A DNA stretch of 64,000 bases, taken from assembly GCF_000183425.1 (NCBI RefSeq), contig NC_014759.1:930001-994000 (forward strand), in the 5' to 3' direction. This stretch comes from Marivirga tractuosa DSM 4126 (GTDB lineage Bacteria; Bacteroidota; Bacteroidia; Cytophagales; Cyclobacteriaceae). Every line of letters begins with the position of its first letter. Position 1 is the first letter of the stretch. Of the stretch, positions 33,330-42,670 are shown one piece after another. The position numbers were made by a program, and so were the translations under genes. Below the pieces are notes generated by a model. That model was not told the DNA's origin, made no database searches, and saw only the letters and a program-made list of their open reading frames with translations.

Positions 33330-34021
33330 GTGAAAACATAAATAGCTATAATGAAGGAAAAGTCCTATTGATTGACAAACCACTTAACTGGACTTCCTTT
33401 GATGTAGTAAAGAAACTAAAATTCACTTTAAAAGTAAAGAAGATTGGTCATGCTGGTACTCTCGATCCCTTAGCTACAGGCTTATTAATTTTATGTACAG
33501 GGAAAATGACCAAGTCAATAGAAAAATACCAGGCACAGGAAAAGGAATACACAGGAGAATTTACCTTGGGTTACACCACTCCTTCATATGATTTGGAAAC
33601 AGAGCCTGAATTCCAAAAAGAGACTAGTCATCTAACATTAGAAGATTTAAAATCTAACACCGCCTATTTTACAGGAGAAATAGAACAAACTCCACCTATA
33701 TTTTCAGCTGTCAAAACAGGTGGGAAAAGGGCATATTCCTTGGCCAGAGAAGGTAAAGAGGTTAAATTAAAATCAAGAGTCGTAACTATTAGCGAATTTG
33801 AAATCACTGATTTCAAAGAAAACAAAGTTTCTTTCAGAGTGCGTTGCTCAAAAGGGACATATATTCGGAGTTTAGCGCATGATTTTGGAGAAAAGCTAGG
33901 TGTCGGAGCCTACTTATCAGCATTAAGAAGAACAAAAATAGGTGATTTTTCCGTTGAAGATGCTGACAACTTAAATGAATTTGTGAAAAATAATAAAGTC
34001 GACACAAATGATCGTCCATGA
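33326..34021 (+). CDS. truB: tRNA pseudouridine(55) synthase TruB
   Basis: 231 residues, short for the family because the C-terminal PUA domain is absent or minimal, as in many Bacteroidota. The catalytic Asp47 is in GHAGTLDPLATGLL. The RNA-binding segment CSKGTYIRSLAHDFGEKLG is near 178-196. It converts U55 in the T-loop of tRNAs. The start overlaps uppP; the end overlaps ribF by 14 nt. Confidence 0.95.
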   Translation: MSENINSYNEGKVLLIDKPLNWTSFDVVKKLKFTLKVKKIGHAGTLDPLATGLLILCTGKMTKSIEKYQAQEKEYTGEFTLGYTTPSYDLETEPEFQKETSHLTLEDLKSNTAYFTGEIEQTPPIFSAVKTGGKRAYSLAREGKEVKLKSRVVTISEFEITDFKENKVSFRVRCSKGTYIRSLAHDFGEKLGVGAYLSALRRTKIGDFSVEDADNLNEFVKNNKVDTNDRP

Positions 34022-34958
34022 CGGATATGAAAATTTAGAAGGCATTAAAAATGCAGTGGTGACCATTGGAACTTTCGATGGTATTCATCTTGGGCATCAG
34101 GAAATAATCAGTAGGATAATAGAATTAGCCAAATCAGTGGAAGGGGAGACAGCCTTAGTCACTTTCTGGCCTCATCCTCGCTATGTATTAGGTAATAATC
34201 AAGATGATTTGAAATTACTAACCACTTTCGATGAAAAAGCAGCAATTCTTGACCAATTAGGCTTAGATCATATCGTGAGAGTACATTTCACCAAAGAGTT
34301 TTCTCAGTGGACTTCAGAGCAATTCATTCAGCGGATTATTATTTCAGCTTTACACACCAAAAGATTAGTAATTGGTTATGATCACCGTTTCGGGAAGGAT
34401 AGAGAGGGTGGTTTCGAGCATTTAAAAAAACATTCTAATAGATATGGTTTTGAAGTTGAAGAGATTCCAAAGCAAACTATTGATGACGTAGGAATCAGTT
34501 CTACTAAAATTAGAAATGCAATTGAGGATGGCAAAGTAGAATTAGCTCATGATTTTTTAGGTAGATATTATGAAATCAATGGCGAAATAGTTGGCGGTGA
34601 TAAAATTGGCAAAACACTAGGTTTTGCGACAGCCAATATTCAGGTTGAGGAACCCTATAAATTAGTTCCTGCTGATGGAGTTTATGCAGTTACAGCCGAG
34701 CTAAAAGGACAGCAATATAAAGCAATGCTAAATATTGGCTATAGACCCACTGTGGATGGTAAAACCAAGAAGATTGAAGCCAATATCTTTGATTTTAATG
34801 ATGATATTTATGGCGAAAAAATTAAAATCAACTTTATCAAAAGATTAAGAGAAGAAATAAAATTTGATTCTAAAGCAGCATTAAGCAAACAGTTACAAAA
34901 AGATAAAGAAAAAGCTATACAAATACTGAATCAACATCTTAAGAATCATTCAAAATAG
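34008..34958 (+). CDS. ribF: Bifunctional riboflavin kinase / FAD synthetase
   Basis: 316 residues. The N-terminal nucleotidyltransferase domain has GTFDGIHLGH near 22-31 and ISSTKIR near 163-169. The C-terminal riboflavin kinase domain starts about residue 185 and has GKTLGFATANI near 202-212. It makes FMN and FAD from riboflavin in the cytoplasm. It is the last gene of the tightly packed ftsX-to-ribF run. Confidence 0.95.
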   Translation: MIVHDGYENLEGIKNAVVTIGTFDGIHLGHQEIISRIIELAKSVEGETALVTFWPHPRYVLGNNQDDLKLLTTFDEKAAILDQLGLDHIVRVHFTKEFSQWTSEQFIQRIIISALHTKRLVIGYDHRFGKDREGGFEHLKKHSNRYGFEVEEIPKQTIDDVGISSTKIRNAIEDGKVELAHDFLGRYYEINGEIVGGDKIGKTLGFATANIQVEEPYKLVPADGVYAVTAELKGQQYKAMLNIGYRPTVDGKTKKIEANIFDFNDDIYGEKIKINFIKRLREEIKFDSKAALSKQLQKDKEKAIQILNQHLKNHSK

Positions 34959-35009
34959 TTAACTTTAAATAAGATTATATTTTATAAGCTTAGTATTAAA
35001 CATAAAAAT

Positions 35010-35705
35010 ATGATTAATAAAGTAGTAAAAAATGCTAGTGAGGCAGTCAAAGACATACCGGATAATGCAGTCTTAATGTTAGGCGGATTTGGATTATGCG
35101 GAATCCCTGAAAACAGCATACAAGCACTTTTGGATACCAAAGTAAAAGGTCTGACTTGTATTTCAAATAATGCAGGAGTAGATGATTTTGGAATAGGGTT
35201 AATGCTCAAAACCCATCAGGTAAAAAAAATGATTTCATCCTACGTTGGTGAAAATGCGGAGTTCGAAAGGCAATTATTATCAGGTGAATTAGATGTAGAA
35301 CTCATTCCGCAAGGTACTTTGGCAGAAAGAGTAAGAGCTGGAGGAGCAGGAATCCCTGCGTTTTATACACCTGCAGGTTTTGGAACTGAAGTTGCAGAAG
35401 GAAAAGAAACTCGTGAGTTTGATGGAAAAATGTATTTATTGGAAAAGGGGCTGGTTGCAGATTTTTCTTTAGTAAAGGCTTGGAAAGGTGATACAGCAGG
35501 GAATTTGATATTCAAAGGCACTGCACGAAATTTCAATCCTATGATGGCAGCTGCTGGAAAAATCACTATTGCAGAGGTTGAAGAGTTAGTTCCAGCTGGC
35601 CAACTTAATCCAAACGAAATTCATACTCCCGGCATCTACGTTCAGCGTATTTTTGAAGGAAAAAATTATGAAAAAAGAATTGAACAAAGAACTGTAAGAT
35701 CTTAA
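35010..35705 (+). CDS. 3-oxoacid CoA-transferase subunit A
   Basis: 231 residues, class I CoA-transferase alpha subunit: the [11 protein letters not shown] motif near 26-36 and the glycine-rich [17 protein letters not shown] near 111-127 are typical of ScoA/AtoD. Together with the next gene it would transfer CoA between succinyl-CoA and acetoacetate (or another short 3-oxo acid), linking ketone or branched-chain degradation to the TCA cycle. Subunit B follows 3 nt later; the pair is clearly one operon with the M48 protease close behind. Confidence 0.92.
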   Translation: MINKVVKNASEAVKDIPDNAVLMLGGFGLCGIPENSIQALLDTKVKGLTCISNNAGVDDFGIGLMLKTHQVKKMISSYVGENAEFERQLLSGELDVELIPQGTLAERVRAGGAGIPAFYTPAGFGTEVAEGKETREFDGKMYLLEKGLVADFSLVKAWKGDTAGNLIFKGTARNFNPMMAAAGKITIAEVEELVPAGQLNPNEIHTPGIYVQRIFEGKNYEKRIEQRTVRS

Positions 35706-35708
35706 TAT

Positions 35709-36371
35709 ATGGCACTTGATAAAATTGGAATAGCAAAAAGAATAGCTCAGGAAGTTCAAGATGGAATGTATATCAATTTAGGTATTGGAATCCCTACCCT
35801 TGTGGCGAATTATATTCCTGATGCACTAGATGTTGTCTTACAATCCGAAAATGGTCTCCTTGGAATTGGACAATTCCCAACTGAAGATGAGGTAGATGCC
35901 GATCTGATCAATGCAGGAAAACAAACAATTACTATGAGAGATGGTTCAGTATTGTTTGACTCATCAGAAAGTTTTGCCATGATTAGAGGCGGACACGTTG
36001 ATTTAACCATTTTAGGAGCAATGGAAGTATCTGAAAACGGTGATATAGCCAATTGGAAAATTCCAGGCAAAATGGTTAAAGGAATGGGAGGCGCAATGGA
36101 TTTAGTGGCGTCTGCTAAAAATATTATTGTAGCCATGCAGCACACTAGCAGAAGTGGTGATTCTAAACTATTAAAAGAATGTAGTTTACCCATCACTGGC
36201 TTGCAATGTGTAAAAAAAATAGTAACCAACTTGGCTGTCTTGGAAGTGCAAGAAGGTGGTGGCTTTAGATTATTGGAAAGAGCGCCTGGAGTATCAGTGG
36301 AGGAAATAAAAGATGCAACTGCGGGGAAATTAATAGTTGAAGGTGACGTTCCAGAAATGAAAATTAGTTAG
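35709..36371 (+). CDS. 3-oxoacid CoA-transferase subunit B
   Basis: 220 residues. The catalytic glutamate, which forms the enzyme-CoA thioester, is Glu47 in S-E-N-G-L-L-G-I-G. The N-terminal YINLGIGIPTLVANY and the central GAMEVSENGDIANWKIPGK are characteristic of ScoB. It forms a heterotetramer with subunit A, encoded 3 nt upstream. The exact acceptor acid is inferred from the family, not visible here. Confidence 0.93.
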   Translation: MALDKIGIAKRIAQEVQDGMYINLGIGIPTLVANYIPDALDVVLQSENGLLGIGQFPTEDEVDADLINAGKQTITMRDGSVLFDSSESFAMIRGGHVDLTILGAMEVSENGDIANWKIPGKMVKGMGGAMDLVASAKNIIVAMQHTSRSGDSKLLKECSLPITGLQCVKKIVTNLAVLEVQEGGGFRLLERAPGVSVEEIKDATAGKLIVEGDVPEMKIS

Positions 36372-36373
36372 TT

Positions 36374-37189
36374 ATGAAAAAAATGAAGCAAATCAATATC
36401 GTACTAATTGCAGGAATTTTAATATTTAATTCCTGCAAGGACAAAAATGATAACTTCGTATTCCCATCAATTGAAGAGGACGTTGAATTAGGTGCTCAGG
36501 TAGCAGAAGAAATCGAAAATGACCCAGATCAATTTCCTATTTTAGACGAAGCAGAATATTCAGAAGCTTACGCCTATCTGAATAATTTACTTGATTATAT
36601 ATTAACTTCAGGTGAAGTACAATACAAAGATGAATTTGTATGGGATATTCATATCATTGAAAATGACTCCGTTTTGAATGCTTTTGCGACACCAGGAGGA
36701 TATTTGTATGTTTATACTGGCTTGATCAAATACTTGGATCAGGAAGATGATTTAATGGGCGTGTTAGGCCATGAAGTAGCTCATTCTGATTTAAGACACA
36801 CCACGAGAAATATTCAAAGACAATACGGTATAAATATTTTACTACAATTGATCACAGGAGAAGACCCAAGTCAACTTGAGCAAATTGCAGGTCAAATTGC
36901 TGGCACTGCTGCAGGTTTAAGTTTCTCAAGAGAATTTGAAGAAGAAGCTGATGAAAGATCAGTTGAATATTTAGCCAATACACCTTATGCTTGTAATGGT
37001 GCCTATTCATTTTTCCAAAAATTATTGGATGAAGGTCAAGCTGGTGGTACTCCAGCCTTCTTAAGTACACATCCTGATCCTGAAGACCGAGTTGAAGATA
37101 TTAATACAAAAGCAGAGGAAATCGATTGTGACACCACTCCTCTTGCACCAGCAACTTATGAGGATTTCAAGAATATGTTACCTCAATAA
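36374..37189 (+). CDS. M48 family metalloprotease, lipoprotein
   Basis: 271 residues. The signal peptide ends in FNSC (Cys21), so it is probably anchored in a membrane facing the periplasm. The zinc site is GHEVAHSDLRH with His133, Glu134 and His137; the third ligand is in EFEEEADERSVEY near 190-202. It resembles the BepA/LoiP-type periplasmic M48 proteases that help outer-membrane protein quality control. It follows the CoA-transferase pair by 2 nt, though no functional link is apparent. Confidence 0.9.
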   Translation: MKKMKQINIVLIAGILIFNSCKDKNDNFVFPSIEEDVELGAQVAEEIENDPDQFPILDEAEYSEAYAYLNNLLDYILTSGEVQYKDEFVWDIHIIENDSVLNAFATPGGYLYVYTGLIKYLDQEDDLMGVLGHEVAHSDLRHTTRNIQRQYGINILLQLITGEDPSQLEQIAGQIAGTAAGLSFSREFEEEADERSVEYLANTPYACNGAYSFFQKLLDEGQAGGTPAFLSTHPDPEDRVEDINTKAEEIDCDTTPLAPATYEDFKNMLPQ

Positions 37190-37226
37190 TTTATAGATAA
37201 ACAAATAACTGATTGAAATAGTAAGA

Positions 37227-37565
37227 ATGAAAAAATCGAACATAAATTTCGAAATTGATTTAGACAAAGATAACGTACCTGAAAAAATTCAATGGAGTGC
37301 TACTGATGCAGGTGAAGAATTAACAGAAACAAAAAGTATAAGCATCTCGCTTTGGGATCATGTACAGAAAAACTCAATGAGAATTGACTTATGGACTAAT
37401 GAAATGCCAGTAGATGAGATGAAGAGGTTTTACATAGATTGCTTGGGCGGTATGGCACAGAGTGTCCTAAATTCTACAGGAGATGAGTTCATGGCAGAAG
37501 AAATGAATCTGCTCTGTGAAAAATTGGTGAAGCATCTAGAAAAAGAGATGAGAGAACAAAAATAA
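37227..37565 (+). CDS. gldC: Gliding motility protein GldC
   Basis: 112 residues with no signal peptide. The sequence pattern (INFEIDLDKDNVPEKIQWSATD..., then SISISLWD, RIDLWTNEMPVDEM and the C-terminal helix) matches GldC of Bacteroidota. GldC is cytoplasmic or peripheral and needed for, or stimulating, gliding in Flavobacterium; its molecular action is not settled. It lies after the M48 protease and ends at a terminator. Confidence 0.9.
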   Translation: MKKSNINFEIDLDKDNVPEKIQWSATDAGEELTETKSISISLWDHVQKNSMRIDLWTNEMPVDEMKRFYIDCLGGMAQSVLNSTGDEFMAEEMNLLCEKLVKHLEKEMREQK

Positions 37566-37569
37566 TTAG

Positions 37570-37593
37570 AAGGTGGCTGAGGTCACCTTTTTT
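37570..37593 (+). terminator. Terminator after gldC
   Basis: AAGGTG / CACCTT hairpin with an 8-nt loop followed by T's; it overlaps the stop codon of the convergent PH-domain gene. Confidence 0.7.
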
Positions 37594-37972
37594 ATTTTAA
37601 TACATGATCAGCTAATATCTTCTGCACTTCATAAATATCTACCGACTTATTAAATTCTTTCTCGATAGTTGGATCTTGCTGTCCTTTCATCCAGATTTTC
37701 AGGCTAGCTTTTGGATCAAAAGAAATTTGGGATTCTATACTAAAACAACCAATTTGAGGATATGGTAACGATAAAGTAGTCACTTTTTTACCTTCCGCAC
37801 TTTGTTTGCTTTCTACAATCAACCTTTTATTGGTAAAAATAAAGGTGTCGTCATTGAGCTTGAAACCCACTTCTACTTCTTCATTATCGAGAAAAAAATG
37901 ACCATAGTCTTCTTTGATCTTGGAGTTCTCCAAAACACCAGAATTATTTAAGAAATTTGAAAAAAAATTCAT
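37592..37972 (-). CDS. Bacterial PH domain protein
   Basis: 126 residues, no signal peptide or membrane helix. It reads as a single PH-like beta-barrel plus C-terminal helix: EEVEVGFKLNDDTFIFTNKRLIVESKQ near 31-57 is the recognised TNKRL-type motif of bacterial PH (bPH_1/DUF1696) proteins. Function of these small standalone domains is unknown. It is convergent with gldC and just downstream (12 nt) of the predicted outer-membrane gene on the same strand. Confidence 0.82.
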   Translation of the reverse strand: MNFFSNFLNNSGVLENSKIKEDYGHFFLDNEEVEVGFKLNDDTFIFTNKRLIVESKQSAEGKKVTTLSLPYPQIGCFSIESQISFDPKASLKIWMKGQQDPTIEKEFNKSVDIYEVQKILADHVLK

Positions 37973-37983
37973 AGAAGTAAAAT

Positions 37984-39231
37984 TTAAAATATGACACCAA
38001 ACTCCACCTTAAACTGATGATAATTAAGAAATTTCTCACCATTCTGAATGCGATCTTCTTCTATTAAATAGTTAGAGACCTGATATCTTACCTTATTGAA
38101 TAATGTAATTCTATTTAAGAAACGGTAATTCAACCCAAGCGATGCACTTAAGCCTATATTATTTACGCTCTCCCAATCATTTTCAAAATCAGCAAGCATA
38201 GAATGACTGTCCTCACTTTCGGATGCAGGGCCACGCCTAATAGAATAATTGTAAGTACCTTTCCATAAGCGACTTAAAACAAAGCTTGCATTCACAAAAG
38301 GCTGCACCTTTCTATTGTTCAATGTAAAACCTATTCCAATTGGTAAATCAATCTGATTAAATTGATATTTCAAATCATAATTATATAACCAGTAAGCATT
38401 AGCTATCCTTGAATTATTGTAAGCGTATTGATTGTTAAACGAAAAATGAGGTGAAAATATTAGATAAGATTTACTTGACTTTTGAAAACGAAAATAAAAA
38501 TCAGCACCAAACATTAAATTCTGGTCACTTAATCCTTTTACTTCACTACTTTTATACAACAATAGTCTTTGTGAAGATAATGTTGTAAAGCCGCCAAAAT
38601 ATAATCCTAAATTATATTCTATTTCAAATTGCGACTCATCTCTAAGAAGTGCGTAACCGCTTCCCGTACATTCATGATACCTTTTTAAAAGGGATATTAA
38701 ACTTTTATAATTCATTTTTGAATCCATGATTTCATCATATAAAAGATAACAATCAGAAAAAAGGACGCTTAAAATTGCTAGATATTCTTTATTATGTTTT
38801 AATACCAAACTTCCCTTGTCATTTCTAATCTCAGAATCTGTATCTTTTAATTGATATAATTTGTTACCCTTTTCGATATAAAAAACCGAATTGAACTGAT
38901 AAAGACTTGCCTCTCCGATTAATAGTACCTCTAAAAATTTAAAAATGGAATCCCTGCCTTGATTAGGAATCAGCTTCTTGTGGTGGAGTCTCCCTATTTC
39001 ATCTTTATAAGCCACTATCTGATTCATCCGATATAATTTCTCAGGAGTATTTTTGTCAGGTTTAAAGTACAAGCCTTGTTCAATATGTATAACTTCAGAA
39101 GTCGGACGAACAAAACCAATTAAAGTGTCTTGCGATTCTGTCACTAGATATTCATTTAAATCTTTTTCTTGGGGATATAAAGGTAGTACGTAACCAATTG
39201 ACAGAAATAAAAGCAAGAAATAATATCTCAT
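37984..39231 (-). CDS. Predicted outer-membrane beta-barrel protein, unknown
   Basis: 415 residues. Signal peptide about 1-20. The first half (20-195) is mixed with several charged beta segments. The second half (about 200-415) shows alternating strands with aromatic residues and ends in a final strand closing with Phe (FKVEFGVIF), typical of outer-membrane barrels. A single family cannot be named. It is downstream of the phytase-like lipoprotein gene on the same strand, 68 nt apart. Confidence 0.7.
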   Translation of the reverse strand: MRYYFLLLFLSIGYVLPLYPQEKDLNEYLVTESQDTLIGFVRPTSEVIHIEQGLYFKPDKNTPEKLYRMNQIVAYKDEIGRLHHKKLIPNQGRDSIFKFLEVLLIGEASLYQFNSVFYIEKGNKLYQLKDTDSEIRNDKGSLVLKHNKEYLAILSVLFSDCYLLYDEIMDSKMNYKSLISLLKRYHECTGSGYALLRDESQFEIEYNLGLYFGGFTTLSSQRLLLYKSSEVKGLSDQNLMFGADFYFRFQKSSKSYLIFSPHFSFNNQYAYNNSRIANAYWLYNYDLKYQFNQIDLPIGIGFTLNNRKVQPFVNASFVLSRLWKGTYNYSIRRGPASESEDSHSMLADFENDWESVNNIGLSASLGLNYRFLNRITLFNKVRYQVSNYLIEEDRIQNGEKFLNYHQFKVEFGVIF

Positions 39232-39299
39232 AAAGGAGCTAATAATGTTTTCGTTTTTATTTAGAATGTAACTTAGAAAATTTCAATACCATAAAACAA

Positions 39300-40394
39300 C
39301 TATTCATACTCTATTTTAAATAACCATAGTTGCGTCTCCTGTTCAGCATTAAAATTATCATCCGATATGAAAATTAAGCTTTTGCTACCATCAGGGAAAT
39401 CTGGACCGAATGTCATCCCTTCAATATTGTCAATTCTCTGATTAAAAGCAGAAAAGTCCAGTATCAAGCTCTTTTCTACTGAAGTATACTCTTGTCCAAT
39501 TAAAGAATTAATTTTCTGTATGTCAGTAGCATTTGTTATATCAACTTCAAATAATTTCACAAAGTTACCTACCCCTGTTGTATAAGATCTTTCCAATACC
39601 CACAACCTATTTTCATCTATATACATAATTTCAGGTACTGAATTTATAAAAAAACCTGTTTCAGGATTAGGTTTAGTCTTTAAAGAACTAATCTGATAAG
39701 CATATTGATCAAGAACAACACCATTTTTGATGTCTTGCCTCACTAACCTAATCGGATATGTATCACCACCAAACCCTGGCACTTCCCCGTCTTCCTTCAA
39801 TGGCAATTCATTGGCATACCAAATAATGCTATCATTTTCAAAACTTAAACTTTCAAATCCACCGTTTTCTCGAACTCCTTTCTTGCTACTAAACCTAAAA
39901 AGATCGGGTACTGTAATGGTATTTATCACCTCTCCCCTTCTATTAATTTCCCAAATGTAGGGATGTAACCATTCGTTCGTCCTTCCTCCTTCACTAGTAT
40001 AAAAGTATGAATCGCTAGAAGCCCTAAATCGAATAGACTCAGGATCAAGTTCATTTGTTTCGAATAAATCACCCTCTTCGTTTTTCAATAGAATAGTTTT
40101 ATTGAATTTATGACTTTTGAAGCTGTCCTGACTTATTATTATCTCCATTTCATAAAACCTTGCCGGGGAATACTCAGAGCGGTCATCTGATATCACCACG
40201 AACGTATTATTAGATATATAATCAATAGAGGATAGTCCACCTACAATGGTGCTGTCTACCATCCTATTACACTTAACAGTTGTTTTATCTAGAAATTTGA
40301 TTGAAACCTTGTCCTCTGATTTATTTGAATCAGTTTCTTTACATGAACTCAATGCTACTACCAGAAATAAATAATAAGAAAAGTACTTAAACAT
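39300..40394 (-). CDS. Esterase-like activity of phytase family lipoprotein
   Basis: 364 residues from the ATG at 40394 (an ATG five codons upstream is also possible). The signal peptide ends in ALSSC, giving an acylated Cys. The mature part is a beta-propeller-like sequence: GGLSSIDYISNNTFVVISDD early, ELDPESIRF, GGFESLSF, IDNIEGMTFGPDFPDGSKSLIFISDDNF near the end. These match the 'phytase-like esterase' domain family (PF13449). Substrate unknown; localisation in the periplasm or on the outer membrane is inferred from the lipobox. Confidence 0.85.
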   Translation of the reverse strand: MFKYFSYYLFLVVALSSCKETDSNKSEDKVSIKFLDKTTVKCNRMVDSTIVGGLSSIDYISNNTFVVISDDRSEYSPARFYEMEIIISQDSFKSHKFNKTILLKNEEGDLFETNELDPESIRFRASSDSYFYTSEGGRTNEWLHPYIWEINRRGEVINTITVPDLFRFSSKKGVRENGGFESLSFENDSIIWYANELPLKEDGEVPGFGGDTYPIRLVRQDIKNGVVLDQYAYQISSLKTKPNPETGFFINSVPEIMYIDENRLWVLERSYTTGVGNFVKLFEVDITNATDIQKINSLIGQEYTSVEKSLILDFSAFNQRIDNIEGMTFGPDFPDGSKSLIFISDDNFNAEQETQLWLFKIEYE

Positions 40395-40547
40395 AAAATT
40401 GAATGACAAGAAAAAAGTTTATGTAAAATTAATATAAAATAAATGGCTGTAAGCTTTTAAATGCACTTTTTAAGTCCAACTCCCAATATTAATACTTATA
40501 TCTTCAAAATTAAACTTGCAAAGTCATAGGTATTGTCAAAAAAGAAG

Positions 40548-40555
40548 TAACTTTG
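40548..40555 (+). promoter_or_regulatory. Candidate -7 element for the cold-shock gene
   Basis: TAACTTTG, 20 nt before the ATG at 40576; -33 uncertain. Confidence 0.4.
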
Positions 40556-40575
40556 TGAAAATTAAAATTATTATA

Positions 40576-40767
40576 ATGAATAAAGGAACAGTAAAATTCT
40601 TTAATGATTCAAAAGGATTTGGATTTATTATTGACGAAAGCACACAACAAGATTATTTCGTACATGTATCAGGTCTAATTGACGACATTAGAGAAAATGA
40701 TGAAGTTGTTTACGAACTTCAAGACGGAAAAAAAGGTTTAAATGCAGTGAATGTGAAATTAGCTTAA
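40576..40767 (+). CDS. Cold-shock protein (CspA family)
   Basis: 63 residues starting at the ATG at 40576; the longer reading from 40516 has no conserved residues before this Met. The OB-fold CSD motifs are present: KGFGFI (RNP1) near 13-18 and DYFVHVS (RNP2) near 26-32. Such proteins bind single-stranded RNA and DNA and melt RNA structure. It is monocistronic, with a strong terminator. Confidence 0.95.
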   Translation: MNKGTVKFFNDSKGFGFIIDESTQQDYFVHVSGLIDDIRENDEVVYELQDGKKGLNAVNVKLA

Positions 40768-40804
40768 TTGATAAATATACATTTTAAGATCATTTAATTG
40801 AATG

Positions 40805-40836
40805 AAGGTTTCTCAGGTTTGAGAAACCTTTTTTTA
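40805..40836 (+). terminator. Intrinsic terminator of the cold-shock gene
   Basis: Arms AAGGTTTCTCA / TGAGAAACCTT followed by seven T. Confidence 0.92.
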
Positions 40837-40926
40837 TGTCTAATAATTGAGTAGTTTGAAATAATCAGCTTCTTGCATAAACATAGATTACAATTATTAG
40901 TTAAAAATCAATAAAAAACACTACAT

Positions 40927-41370
40927 ATGAACTGGAACGATGTAATCAAATTTGCTAATAACGGGAGCCCTGAACCACCAAAAAGAGTTAAAAAAACCGA
41001 TCTTGAATGGAAATCAATTTTATCGCCAGAAGAATATCGGGTTACTAGGAAGAAAGGTACTGAGAGTGCATTCAGCGGTGAGTACTGTGAAGCGCATGAA
41101 GCAGGACTATATGCCTGTAGATGCTGTGAGACTACATTATTTGATTCTACTCTAAAATTCGAATCCAATTCGGGTTGGCCAAGTTTCACCGAGCCATTCG
41201 AAAACAATGTGATTAAATATGAAAAGGATGTCAGTTTTGGAATGATCCGAGTGGAAGTTCTATGTAATGTCTGCGATGCCCATCTTGGGCATGTATTTCC
41301 AGATGGCCCAAAACCAACTGGATTACGCTATTGTATTAATTCAGCATCTATAAAATTAATGAATGCTTAA
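40927..41370 (+). CDS. msrB: Peptide-methionine (R)-S-oxide reductase MsrB
   Basis: 147 residues. Zinc is expected at C64-x2-C67 and C113-x2-C116; catalytic Cys136 sits in GLRYCINSA, with SGWPSF (82-87) and HLGHVF (119-124) forming the rest of the active site. It reduces methionine-R-sulphoxide in proteins with a thiol reductant. No signal peptide, so cytoplasmic. Its end overlaps the end of the convergent solute-binding gene by 4 nt. Confidence 0.95.
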   Translation: MNWNDVIKFANNGSPEPPKRVKKTDLEWKSILSPEEYRVTRKKGTESAFSGEYCEAHEAGLYACRCCETTLFDSTLKFESNSGWPSFTEPFENNVIKYEKDVSFGMIRVEVLCNVCDAHLGHVFPDGPKPTGLRYCINSASIKLMNA

Positions 41371-42206
41371 CGGATCAGATTCACAAAAGACGTTCCTAAA
41401 TTATCAGCTATAATCTTTTTATATTTAACGCTTTCTTTAAAAGAAGGCGTTAAAAATTCTGCCCATACAGCATCCCAATCACTGCCTTTTGGAAAAATAA
41501 ACCCCAATTGATCTTCTAATTCATTCAAAGGTACTGGATGTCGAGTTACATCCATTCGCTTTCGTACAGCATCAAAATATTCTGTAAAATCAATTAATGT
41601 GAAATAGTTTGAGTTACTCCTTAAATTAGCATTAACCTCAGTCCCAGAATTTACATACTCAATTTCAATAGTTGGGAAATACTGATCAGAAATCTTTTTT
41701 AAGTATTTTTCGTGGGTTGAACCCTTGATGATTACGGCCTTATAATTTTCAAAATTGGAAGACATTTTTGATAAATCCTTTATAACTGGAGCGTCTCCAT
41801 TTGAAAGTAATACAGACGGATTATTCATATAGGCAGGACTGAAATCTAAATATGCTTTTCGTTCTTTTGTAATACTGGTATTGCATACCCCCATTACATT
41901 TTCACCGTTCTTCACAGTATTAATGAATTCTGTAAAAACAGGCACTTTTCTCACAAAACTAAAATCTAATTGAACGCTATATTTATCTTTTACATATGAT
42001 TTAAACTCCTTCATTATATCAATACAAACACCTTGCATTTCTCCATTCTCCTCAAAAACAAGACCTGGTGTTTGATAATATATACAAGTAACTTCACCCT
42101 TACCTACCCTTTTAATTTCGGACCAGCTTTTGCCATTTATTTGACTAAATGAGATTGATGAATATAAAATAAGAAGAACAGTAATAAAAAAGGTATATGG
42201 TTTCAT
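41367..42206 (-). CDS. Periplasmic solute-binding protein (SBP_bac_3-like)
   Basis: 279 residues from the ATG at 42206; an upstream ATG at 42260 would put 18 extra residues before a good signal peptide (MKPYTFF..., cleaved after SFSQ). The mature protein has the family-3 pattern: GVCIDIMKEF near 60, NTSITKERKAYLDFSPAYM near 110-128 and TLIDFTEYFDA near 193-203. Type 3 binding proteins take amino acids or similar compounds. No ABC permease or ATPase genes are adjacent, so its partner is unknown. Confidence 0.8.
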   Translation of the reverse strand: MKPYTFFITVLLILYSSISFSQINGKSWSEIKRVGKGEVTCIYYQTPGLVFEENGEMQGVCIDIMKEFKSYVKDKYSVQLDFSFVRKVPVFTEFINTVKNGENVMGVCNTSITKERKAYLDFSPAYMNNPSVLLSNGDAPVIKDLSKMSSNFENYKAVIIKGSTHEKYLKKISDQYFPTIEIEYVNSGTEVNANLRSNSNYFTLIDFTEYFDAVRKRMDVTRHPVPLNELEDQLGFIFPKGSDWDAVWAEFLTPSFKESVKYKKIIADNLGTSFVNLIR

Positions 42207-42268
42207 GCTATTTAAGGTTATTAAAACTCTAAATATAATTAAACCTTTGACTAATATCAAAATTTAAT

Positions 42269-42670
42269 TTATGCATGACGTATCCCCATCAAATCCAATT
42301 CGGGGATGTACTGCAAATTTTCATCTTTGATTGAGTCTGGTACAAAAACAAACTTCTTATCAAAAACCTGATCTAGAATATAATAACTAACCCAATATTC
42401 ATTGTTAAGTTGAAATAATTCGGGCTGAATGGGTTCTATTCTTGCATAGCTCTGTTCCTCCACCTTTTCAATCATGTGACGCAAAACGGATGTCTCCTTT
42501 TCTTCACTCCCTATTCTTCCGTAACCTCTTGAAGTTATCATTACAGTTTCCAACTCTATTAAATTTTTATTGATTAGATACACATCCCATTGTGTTTCTC
42601 CTGCTTTTTCAGATTGAGTTATTACCAATTCTACACCGGTCACTGGTGAAAAATCAATATCCTTTTTCAT
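42269..42670 (-). CDS. Conserved protein of unknown function downstream of lipB
   Basis: 133 residues, no signal peptide, alternating charged beta-prone segments and an ending rich in acidic residues. It starts 4 nt inside the end of lipB, so is translationally coupled to it. I do not recognise a domain. Similar proteins occur beside lipB in Bacteroidota as I recall; a role related to lipoyl synthesis would be guesswork. Confidence 0.65.
   Translation of the reverse strand: MKKDIDFSPVTGVELVITQSEKAGETQWDVYLINKNLIELETVMITSRGYGRIGSEEKETSVLRHMIEKVEEQSYARIEPIQPELFQLNNEYWVSYYILDQVFDKKFVFVPDSIKDENLQYIPELDLMGIRHA

Noticed and set aside
35810..36229. 139-codon antisense frame inside the CoA-transferase subunit B gene
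   Set aside because: Opposite a gene with clear catalytic motif; translation lacks domain features.
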